Assembly (NCBI GenBank): GCA_964459065.1
Contig: CAYWMN010000223.1
Location: 1 to 6,373 of the forward strand
Source: JAMCXS01 sp964459065
GTDB lineage: Bacteria; Acidobacteriota; Terriglobia; UBA7540
Length of the DNA: 6,373 nt
Direction: 5' to 3'
A program made the position numbers and the translations under genes. A model generated the notes under the pieces. That model ran no database searches. It saw only the letters and a program-made list of their open reading frames with translations, and was not told the origin of the DNA. Below, in pieces: positions 1 through 5,595 of the stretch (positions within the stretch are counted from its first letter, which is position 1; every line of letters begins with the position of its first letter).

Positions 1-1
1 A

Positions 2-241
2 GTGGAAATCAAGGCCCAGGAAGAGAATCGCACGATCCACGATGGGGAGGTCCAGACGGCCTGCCAGCAGGTCTGTCCGACGCAGGCCATTGTCTTCGGG
101 AACATCAATGATCCCAAGAGCCAGGTGAGCAATCGCAAAGCGCAGTCCCGGCAATACGTGTTGCTCGCCGACCTGAACGTTCGCCCGCGAACTTCTTACC
201 TGGCGCGGCTACGAAATCCTAATCCGGAGATCAAGGAGTAA
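2..241 (+). CDS. actB: ACIII iron-sulfur subunit ActB, C-terminal fragment (5' end outside window)
   Basis: This is the last ~79 residues of a larger protein; the reading frame is open to the left edge, and the GTG at its first codon is internal rather than a start. The fragment contains the cysteine pair of a ferredoxin-type cluster motif, CQQVCPTQAIVFG (bases 61-99), followed by 'NDPKSQV' and a tail ending in 'RPRTSYLARLRNPNPE'. This C-xxx-CP-x-x-AI-x-FG-x-x-NDP pattern is typical of four-cluster iron-sulfur proteins of the PsrB/NrfC/HybA type. The RPRT-YLAR tail is what I recall from the ActB subunit of alternative complex III, where that domain is fused to a molybdopterin-oxidoreductase-like domain that lacks the cofactor. 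It would carry electrons from the quinol site in ActC towards the haem subunits on the periplasmic face. The stop lies 4 bases before actC. A stand-alone PsrB-like protein cannot be excluded from the fragment alone, but the actC-F neighbours argue for ActB. Confidence 0.88.
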   Translation: MEIKAQEENRTIHDGEVQTACQQVCPTQAIVFGNINDPKSQVSNRKAQSRQYVLLADLNVRPRTSYLARLRNPNPEIKE

Positions 242-245
242 GGGG

Positions 246-1634
246 ATGGCTGCCCAAGATCCCGAAAACGTCACCACGGTGGTTTCCCCCGGCACCGAAG
301 TCCTCGGCCCCGGCCACACCTATGGGTCGGTGACCGACAAAATCGGTTCCATCGTCCTCACCCGCGGCACCGGGAAGAAATATAAGGCGGGCCTCGCCTT
401 CGCCATTGTGCTTCTCCTGATGCTCAATTACGCCGTTACGGTTTTGATGGCGGTGGGCGTGGGAGTCTTTGGAATCAACATTCCGGTCGGCTGGGGATAC
501 GCCATCACCAACTTCGTGTGGTGGATCGGAATCGGCCATGCGGGCACTCTGATCTCAGCCTTCCTGCTCTTGATGCGCCAGAAGTGGCGCACCTCCATCA
601 ACCGGTTTGCTGAGGCCATGACGCTGTTTGCAGTGGCGTGCGCGGGCGCGTTTCCACTGCTCCACCTGGGTCGTCCGTGGCTCGCCTACTGGCTGTTTCC
701 CTACCCCGATACGATGGGCGTGTGGCCGCAATTTCGCAGCCCGCTGGTTTGGGACGTCTTTGCCGTTTCCACCTATGCCACCGTGTCGCTGCTGTTCTGG
801 TACGTCGGATTGATTCCGGACCTCGCCACGCTTCGCGACCGGGCGACCAAGAAGTTCAAGCAAGTAATCTACGGAATTTTTGCGCTGGGCTGGCGCGGTT
901 CCGCGCGGCACTGGAAACGCTATGAGATGGCGGGGCTGTTGCTGGCCGGTCTGGCCACGCCTCTGGTTGTTTCCGTTCACACGGTGGTGAGCTTCGACTT
1001 TACCATCGCCATTGTTCCCGGCTGGCACAGCACGATCTTCCCGCCCTACTTTGTGGCGGGCGCCATTTACTCGGGCTTTGCGATGGTCATTGCGCTGGCC
1101 GTGCCGCTTCGAAAGTATTACGGCCTTCAGGATTTTGTCACCATCCGCCACCTGGACAACATGGCCAAAATCATGCTGGCCACGGGCCTGATTGTCGCTT
1201 ACAGCTACATGATGGAAACTTTCATGGCTTTCTACAGCGGCAATCCTTACGACCGGTTCATGATCATGAACCGGATGGAGGGCCCTTACGCAACGGTGTA
1301 CTGGGTGCTGATCGCCGTCAACCTGGTGATTCCCCAATTGTTGTGGTTGTCGAAAATCCGGCGGAATCCCCTTTGGCTTTGGATTCTTTCTTTTTCCGTC
1401 CAGACCGGAATGTGGCTGGAACGCTTCATGATTATCGTCACCAGTTTGCATCGCGACTTTATTCCCTCTTCGTGGGGGATGTTTTACCCCACAAGGTGGG
1501 ATTGGATGGTCTTTATCGGCACGATCGGACTGTTCTTCACGCTCTTCTACCTGTTTATTCGTTTCTTGCCCATGATCTCGATTTTCGAAATGCGGGAACT
1601 GGTCCACAAGACGGCGGAGGAGAGTACACAATAG
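246..1634 (+). CDS. actC: ACIII membrane subunit ActC, NrfD/PsrC-type quinone-binding protein
   Basis: This is a 462-residue polytopic membrane protein of the NrfD/PsrC family. I count about ten hydrophobic segments, at roughly residues 48-75, 85-110, 121-147, 164-190, 227-253, 264-287, 306-330, 349-370, 376-400 and 418-441. In alternative complex III this subunit holds the quinol oxidation site next to the iron-sulfur subunit and is proposed to contain a proton half-channel. Polar residues sitting inside helices fit that role: His140 in 'LLHLGRPW', Asp170 in 'VWDVFAV' and Asp251 in 'VSFDFT'. The GHAGTLISA motif (residues 98-106) and GNPYDRF (332-338) are also as expected for ActC. The start ATG has a good ribosome site, AAGGAG at 233-238, 7 bases upstream, placed over the actB stop. 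Length matches the family, and the frame is intact. The paralogue ActF lies downstream, but the direct junction with actB favours ActC here. Confidence 0.94.
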   Translation: MAAQDPENVTTVVSPGTEVLGPGHTYGSVTDKIGSIVLTRGTGKKYKAGLAFAIVLLLMLNYAVTVLMAVGVGVFGINIPVGWGYAITNFVWWIGIGHAGTLISAFLLLMRQKWRTSINRFAEAMTLFAVACAGAFPLLHLGRPWLAYWLFPYPDTMGVWPQFRSPLVWDVFAVSTYATVSLLFWYVGLIPDLATLRDRATKKFKQVIYGIFALGWRGSARHWKRYEMAGLLLAGLATPLVVSVHTVVSFDFTIAIVPGWHSTIFPPYFVAGAIYSGFAMVIALAVPLRKYYGLQDFVTIRHLDNMAKIMLATGLIVAYSYMMETFMAFYSGNPYDRFMIMNRMEGPYATVYWVLIAVNLVIPQLLWLSKIRRNPLWLWILSFSVQTGMWLERFMIIVTSLHRDFIPSSWGMFYPTRWDWMVFIGTIGLFFTLFYLFIRFLPMISIFEMRELVHKTAEESTQ

Positions 1635-1639
1635 ATTTA

Positions 1640-1681
1640 GAAGCCCGCGTTCTAATTACGGCGGGGCCGCGGGCGGGCTTC
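1640..1681 (+). other. GC-rich inverted repeat in the actC-actD spacer
   Basis: A perfect 9-base inverted repeat, GAAGCCCGC (1640-1648) and GCGGGCTTC (1673-1681), encloses a 24-base, GC-rich loop region (1649-1672). It lies 6 bases after the actC stop and 25 bases before the actD start, in the only sizeable gap of the actB-to-actF block. No run of T follows, so it is not a standard intrinsic terminator. It could be an mRNA-stabilising or partly attenuating hairpin that sets subunit ratios, or could be chance in GC-rich DNA. Confidence 0.4.
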
Positions 1682-1705
1682 ATTTGCTAACGTGGCAGTG
1701 AAACT

Positions 1706-2242
1706 ATGAAAAGGCAACCTATATACGGACTGATGGCTGAATTCCATTCAGCCGAGGAATTGCTGGATGCGGCAAAGGAAACTTTTAACGCCGGATATCG
1801 CAGCGTGGACGCCTTCTCTCCTTTTCCGATTGAGGGATTGGCCGACTGCATCGGCTTCCCGAGGACGCGCCTGCCGGTCTTAGTCCTCCTCGGAGGGCTG
1901 TTCGGCTGCTGCGGGGGATTTTTCCTCCAATGGTGGCCCAACGTCATCGGGTACCCGCTGAACATCGGCGGAAAGCCTTTCGATAGCTGGCCGGCCTTTA
2001 TTCCCATCACCTTTGAGATGACGATCCTATGCGCGGCGCTGACGGCCACCTTCGGCATGATTGCGCTTAACGGGCTGCCTTCTCCGTACCATCCGGTGTT
2101 CAACGTGCCGCGCTTTGCGCAAGTGACCCAGGACCGCTTCTTTCTTGTGGTCATGGCAGACGACCCGATGTTTGATTCGGCCAAGACAAGGCAGTTCCTG
2201 GCGGAACTTCATCCTCGCGAGGTATCTGAAGTTGAAAGCTAA
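1706..2242 (+). CDS. actD: ACIII subunit ActD (DUF3341 family)
   Basis: This 178-residue protein has a soluble N-terminal part, then two membrane helices at about residues 57-77 and 98-121, then a short soluble C-terminus. The DUF3341 hallmarks are visible in order: 'YRSVDAFSPFPIEGL' (31-45), a glycine-rich first helix, 'IGYPLNIGGKPFDSWPAFIP' (81-100), 'FEMTILCAAL' (103-112), 'LPSPYHPVFN' (124-133) and 'DRFFLVV' (143-149). ActD is a small structural subunit of alternative complex III without cofactors, contacting ActC/ActF in the membrane. The start is well fixed: an in-frame TAA at 1688-1690 lies just upstream and there is no other start codon between. The ribosome-binding site is weak, with no clear AGGAG, unlike actC and actF, so translation may be lower or may depend on the upstream hairpin region. 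Two adjacent cysteines (68-69) in the first helix have no obvious role. Confidence 0.93.
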   Translation: MKRQPIYGLMAEFHSAEELLDAAKETFNAGYRSVDAFSPFPIEGLADCIGFPRTRLPVLVLLGGLFGCCGGFFLQWWPNVIGYPLNIGGKPFDSWPAFIPITFEMTILCAALTATFGMIALNGLPSPYHPVFNVPRFAQVTQDRFFLVVMADDPMFDSAKTRQFLAELHPREVSEVES

Positions 2243-2297
2243 AAGGGGCGGAATCCAATCATTACGGCTGGGAGCCGCAGCGTGGCGAACTCTCCCG

Positions 2298-2897
2298 ATG
2301 AAAACAGCGCGCCCGCGCTGGCAACAGGGCCTCAGGTGGGCGGGCCTGATCCTCTGCGGAGCGCTCATGACCGGGTGCCGGCTCGACATGCACATTCAGC
2401 CGAAATACAAGGGTTTTGAACCCAGCACATTCTTCCAGGATGGACGCTCCGCGCGGCCGCCCGTGCCCGGGACCGTGGCGCGAGGCGAGTTGCGCACCGA
2501 TGAGCTTTTCTATACCGGCAAAATCAACGGCGTCGTCGCCAACGTCTTTCCGTTCCCCATCACCCATAAGGATCTGGAGCGCGGCCGCAAGCGCTTCAAC
2601 GTTTACTGCACGCCCTGCCACGACTACACGGGGAGTGGCGACGGGATGATCGTCCAACGCGGATTTCCGCCTCCGCCTTCTTACCACATCGCCCGCTTGA
2701 TGAAGGCGCCGGTCGGCCACTTTTTTGATGTTATGACGAACGGTTACGGAACCATGTACAGTTATGCCGCGCGAGTGTCCCCGCGGGACCGCTGGTGCAT
2801 TGCGGCCTATATTCGCGCCTTGCAATTGAGCCAAGACGCACCGTTGAAGGACGTTCCGCCTAAGGAACTTCAGAAACTCGAAGGATCGGCGCCATGA
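2298..2897 (+). CDS. actE: ACIII mono-haem cytochrome c subunit ActE, predicted lipoprotein
   Basis: The 199-residue product begins with a lipoprotein-type leader: basic residues (K2, R5, R7, R13), a hydrophobic stretch 'WAGLILCGALMTG' (14-26) and Cys27 as the likely lipidated residue. The mature part has a single haem c site, CTPCH at residues 104-108 (bases 2607-2621), with His108 as one axial ligand. Met153 in 'GYGTMYSYA' is the probable second ligand, the usual position for a class I cytochrome c. In alternative complex III, ActE takes electrons from the multi-haem/iron-sulfur part and passes them to a soluble or oxidase-bound cytochrome. I chose the ATG at 2298 because it gives a sensible leader; the frame stays open upstream into actD, and no convincing ribosome site precedes this ATG. 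An AGGGGCGGA stretch at 2244-2252 is too far away, and no ATG, GTG or TTG codon follows it in frame before 2298. The stop overlaps the actF start (ATGA, 2894-2897), indicating translational coupling. Confidence 0.9.
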   Translation: MKTARPRWQQGLRWAGLILCGALMTGCRLDMHIQPKYKGFEPSTFFQDGRSARPPVPGTVARGELRTDELFYTGKINGVVANVFPFPITHKDLERGRKRFNVYCTPCHDYTGSGDGMIVQRGFPPPPSYHIARLMKAPVGHFFDVMTNGYGTMYSYAARVSPRDRWCIAAYIRALQLSQDAPLKDVPPKELQKLEGSAP

Positions 2898-4048
2898 ACG
2901 ACATCGATGCTCTCAAACCCAAGTTGGATCGTCTCCAGAGCAGATTGCTGCTGATCGGAGTGTTGGGTCTAATCGCCTGCGCGTTCGGGGCTTACTCAAA
3001 TTGGACTCAGTTCTTGCGCTCATACCTTCTGGGATACCTTTTCTGGCTGATGATCGCCCTGGGGTGTTTTGCCATCCTGATGCTCCACCATATGGTGGGT
3101 GGGAAGTGGGGCTTTATTATCCGCCGTCCCCTCGAAGCCGGAAGCCGGACGATCCCGCTGCTGGCGCTGCTCTTTATTCCGTTGCTGGTGGGACACGCGG
3201 ATAAGGGCCTTTATCCGCCGGTCACGGGCTCAAGTTTCAAAGCGTTTTATCTGCAGCCGGACTTCTTCCTTGGGCGCGCAGTTTTTTACTTTGCCGTCTG
3301 GATTACCCTGGCGTATTTCCTGAATCGCTGGTCGTCTGAACAAGATACCGGAACCACTGACGGGCTGCTCCAGCGGTTCCCAAAGCTTTGCGCGCCGGGG
3401 ATCCTCATCTACGGATTCACGATCACGTTTGCCGCAATTGACTGGGTCATGGCCCTGGAACCCCATTTCTTTTCCACGATCTTCGGCATGATTTTCATTA
3501 TTATGCCGGCGCTTGCGGCCATGTCGTTCGTCATTATCGTGACGATGCTTCTGGCCAAGCGCAAACCCTTGTCGGAAGTGGCCACTCCGCTGAAGTTTAA
3601 TGATTTGGGGAATCTCCTGCTGACCTTTGTCATGCTCTGGGCTTACCTCTCCTTCTCTCAGTTCCTGATTATCTGGGCCGGGAACTTGCAGGACGAAATT
3701 CCCTGGTATACCGTGCGGGCAACGGGCGGCTGGACCTGGGTCGCGCTCTTCATCATTGGGTTCCATTTTGCGGTTCCCTTCATTCTCCTGTTAAACCGTC
3801 CCGTCAAACGCAATATGAAAGCTCTGGCGGCCGTCGGGGGAGCCTTAATCGTGATGGGATGGTTCGACTTGTACTGGTTCATCTTCCCATCCTTTTATCC
3901 TTTAGGACCTCGCTTCCATTGGACCGATTTTGTGGTTCCGATTGGGATTGGCGGCGTCTGGCTTTCGTTCTTTGTGCGAGCGCTTAAGTCCAAGCCGTTG
4001 CTTGCCCTGCACGACCCGAGGTTCGAGGGAGTCGTTCAACATGGATAA
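2894..4048 (+). CDS. actF: ACIII membrane subunit ActF (second NrfD-like 10-helix subunit)
   Basis: This is a 384-residue membrane protein with about ten hydrophobic segments, near residues 18-37, 45-66, 84-101, 125-144, 168-187, 193-220, 240-262, 280-301, 309-331 and 343-364. It is the shorter paralogue of ActC found in all alternative complex III operons. Recognisable stretches are 'LHHMVGGKWGFIIRRPLEAG' (64-83), 'AAIDWVMALEPHFFSTIFG' (180-198), 'LKFNDLGNLLLTFVMLWAYL' (233-252) and 'WAGNLQDEIPWY' (261-272). In known complexes ActF forms the second membrane bundle and is proposed to provide another proton half-channel; it is not thought to be the main quinol site. The start ATG overlaps the actE stop by 4 bases and has a GAAGGAT ribosome site at 2880-2886, about 7 bases upstream. 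Its own stop lies inside the start of the next gene (8-base overlap), so actE, actF and the small gene behind it are probably translated as a coupled set. Confidence 0.93.
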   Translation: MNDIDALKPKLDRLQSRLLLIGVLGLIACAFGAYSNWTQFLRSYLLGYLFWLMIALGCFAILMLHHMVGGKWGFIIRRPLEAGSRTIPLLALLFIPLLVGHADKGLYPPVTGSSFKAFYLQPDFFLGRAVFYFAVWITLAYFLNRWSSEQDTGTTDGLLQRFPKLCAPGILIYGFTITFAAIDWVMALEPHFFSTIFGMIFIIMPALAAMSFVIIVTMLLAKRKPLSEVATPLKFNDLGNLLLTFVMLWAYLSFSQFLIIWAGNLQDEIPWYTVRATGGWTWVALFIIGFHFAVPFILLLNRPVKRNMKALAAVGGALIVMGWFDLYWFIFPSFYPLGPRFHWTDFVVPIGIGGVWLSFFVRALKSKPLLALHDPRFEGVVQHG

Positions 4049-4508
4049 CAACAAAACGCCGGCTGAAAACTCGAAGCCACGGCACGAAACGCGTGACGCA
4101 ACCGTCCGCTACATTATCTACTTCGGGATCGCGATGGCAATCTCGGTTGCCGCAGCATTTCTGGTAAGTACAGGAACCCTTCGGTTCTTTGAGAAACATC
4201 AATCGCTTGGCCCGCCGACGTCGCCCCTGGCGAACGGCCCCGAGGTGCCGCCACCGGGAGTTCCGCGCCTGCAGGCGCACCCTCACAGGGATCTCGAAAA
4301 ATATTTGGCGCACGAGAAACAACTTTTAAACAGTTATGGCTGGGTTGACCGTAAGGACGGAATCGTAAGAATTCCTATCGAGCGCGCGATGAATATCCTG
4401 CTCCAGAACGGACTTCCAGTACGCAACAGCAAAACGCCCAAGGGCATGATTCAACCCGGCGAAGTGCAGCAGTATGTCGTTCCTGAAGGCTATATGCCGC
4501 AACATTGA
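4041..4508 (+). CDS. Small single-helix membrane protein linked to ACIII/oxidase operons, function unknown
   Basis: This is a 155-residue protein with a polar N-terminus (1-21), one membrane helix at about 22-46 (IIYFGIAMAISVAAAFLVS), a Pro-rich linker (58-76, including 'EVPPPGVPRLQ') and a conserved-looking globular segment. That segment has 'HPHRDLEKYLAHEKQLLNSY' (80-99) and then 'GWVDRKDGIVRIPIERAMNI' (100-119), followed by 'LLQNGLP'. The D-L-x(5)-A-x-E-x-x-x-L-x-S-Y-G-W-V-D plus G-x-V-R-I-P-I-x-R-A-M-x-L-L pattern is one I recall from unnamed proteins encoded beside SCO and cytochrome oxidase genes in many bacteria. There are no cysteines and no haem motif, so no redox cofactor is evident. 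Orientation is likely N-in with the conserved part in the periplasm. The ATG at 4041 overlaps actF by 8 bases and has GAGGGAG at 4025-4031, 9 bases upstream. It could be an accessory ACIII subunit (ActG-like) or an assembly factor for the oxidase; the sequence does not decide. Confidence 0.85.
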   Translation: MDNNKTPAENSKPRHETRDATVRYIIYFGIAMAISVAAAFLVSTGTLRFFEKHQSLGPPTSPLANGPEVPPPGVPRLQAHPHRDLEKYLAHEKQLLNSYGWVDRKDGIVRIPIERAMNILLQNGLPVRNSKTPKGMIQPGEVQQYVVPEGYMPQH

Positions 4509-4550
4509 ATCGCGAAACGGCAATAAGGTCAACACGGCCGGGGGGTCAAA

Positions 4551-5486
4551 ATGAACTCAAGATCCATTCACATCAAGACGGACCGTGAACGCGCCATCTC
4601 AAACAGAGCGCCCAAAGCGTCCCTTTGGCCGATCGTGTGCTGCGTTCTGGTCAGCTTTGTTTTTCCCATGATGGCTCAGGCGCAACTGTCGAACATTCTG
4701 AAGGCACGGGGATTCAAGGGCCCGCCCGGAGGCGGCGAAACGGCGCAGAATTCTAAAACGCTCCCGCCTCTCCTCCATGGGGTGGGAATCGATCAGGAGT
4801 TGAACCACCAAATCCCCCTGGGGCTGGTGTTTCGGGACGAAACAGGAAAACTGGTCCACCTGAGCGATTACTTTGGCAAAAAGCCGGTGGTCCTGTCGTT
4901 GGTTTATTTCAACTGTCCCCAACTGTGCCCGATGGTCGAAAACGGTTTGCTTGCAAGCCTGAAAGATCTCAGGTTCAACATTGGACAGCAATTCAATGTA
5001 CTCACTATCAGTTTCGATCCCAGAGACAAACCACCGGTTGCATATGCGAAGAGGGCGGTCTACCTGGGCATGTACAACCGTAAAGGAGCTTCAGCGGGGT
5101 GGCATTTTTTGACGGGGCCCGAAGTCTCCATCAAGGCGCTGACCAAGGCGGTGGGCTTTCGGTACAACTTCGACAATGAAACCGGCCAGTTTGCGCACGC
5201 CACCGCCATTATGGTCCTGACGCCGCAAGGCAAACTATCGAGGTATTTCTACGGCATTCGTTATCCCGCCGGGGCGCTGCGTCTGGCGCTTGTCCAGGCC
5301 TCGCATGACAAGATCGGCAGCCCGGTGGACGCGATCCTGCTGTACTGCAGCCGCTATGATCCGGCCACCGGCAAATATAGTTTGATTATTTCGCGCGTGC
5401 TGTTTATCGCCGCCCTGATTACGGTTGTCTCCCTGGGCGGGCTGTTGCTTTTCATGTTTCGTGGCGGGCGCCACGCCCATGCCTAA
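4551..5486 (+). CDS. SCO1/SenC-family copper chaperone with C-terminal membrane anchor
   Basis: This 311-residue thioredoxin-fold protein is predicted to act on the periplasmic side in building the CuA centre of cytochrome c oxidase. An N-terminal basic stretch and hydrophobic segment (25-41) end in 'AQAQ', a good signal-peptidase site near residues 43-45. The SCO copper site is complete: Cys122 and Cys126 in 'YFNCPQLCPMV' and His216 in 'GQFAHATAI'. 'TISFDPRDKP' (152-161) is the usual SCO strand-loop. After the fold comes 'LLYCSRYDPATGKYS' (263-277) with an extra Cys266, then a hydrophobic helix at about 278-303 and a basic, His-containing tail (RGGRHAHA). So the mature protein is probably anchored by its C-terminus rather than by an N-terminal helix. 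The start ATG has a G-run (4540-4545) 5 bases upstream; the gap to the preceding gene is 42 bases. Position just before coxB supports a role in CuA delivery or in reducing the CuA cysteines. Confidence 0.92.
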   Translation: MNSRSIHIKTDRERAISNRAPKASLWPIVCCVLVSFVFPMMAQAQLSNILKARGFKGPPGGGETAQNSKTLPPLLHGVGIDQELNHQIPLGLVFRDETGKLVHLSDYFGKKPVVLSLVYFNCPQLCPMVENGLLASLKDLRFNIGQQFNVLTISFDPRDKPPVAYAKRAVYLGMYNRKGASAGWHFLTGPEVSIKALTKAVGFRYNFDNETGQFAHATAIMVLTPQGKLSRYFYGIRYPAGALRLALVQASHDKIGSPVDAILLYCSRYDPATGKYSLIISRVLFIAALITVVSLGGLLLFMFRGGRHAHA

Positions 5487-5547
5487 AGGGAGCGCCGCGA
5501 GGCTGCTGAATTCGGCCGTCACGCAAACCGGGTGTCGCCGACCCGAG

Positions 5548-5578
5548 TTGAAACGAAGATCTTTGTGACGACTTTAAT
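5548..5578 (+). promoter_or_regulatory. Possible weak sigma70-type promoter before coxB
   Basis: In the 109-base gap between the SCO gene and coxB there is TTGAAA (5548-5553) and TTTAAT (5573-5578), each one mismatch from the -35 and -10 consensus. The 19-base spacer is longer than ideal. This is the largest gap in the cluster, so an internal promoter giving extra oxidase transcription is plausible. Such matches also arise by chance, so this is a weak call. Confidence 0.2.
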
Positions 5579-5595
5579 GAGGTTGATGGAATAAA

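Noticed and set aside
555..1631. Long open frame on the minus strand opposite actC (358 codons)
   Set aside because: It is antisense to a convincingly identified membrane protein. Its translation is rich in His, Gln, Arg and Gly with no recognisable domain, which is what the complement of a hydrophobic GC-rich gene gives.
246..1634. Polysulfide or tetrathionate reductase membrane subunit instead of ActC
   Set aside because: NrfD-type proteins occur in those enzymes too, but the following DUF3341, mono-haem cytochrome and second NrfD-like subunit together are specific to alternative complex III.
2145..2297. N-terminal extension of ActE starting inside actD
   Set aside because: It would overlap actD by about 100 bases and put 51 residues in front of a clear lipoprotein leader, which makes no sense for export.
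3930..4040. N-terminal extension of the small membrane protein into actF
   Set aside because: The ATG at 4041 has a well-placed ribosome site and gives a sensible polar N-terminus before the helix; the extension is out-of-frame actF coding sequence.
5460..5475. Perfect inverted repeat cgtggcg-gg-cgccacg at the end of the SCO gene, considered as a terminator
   Set aside because: It lies within the coding sequence, has a 2-base centre so the real stem would be shorter, and no T-run follows.
5529..5545. Short stem cgggt/acccg between sco and coxB, considered as an intrinsic terminator
   Set aside because: Only 5 base pairs, followed by AGTTGAAAC rather than a run of T; too weak to call.
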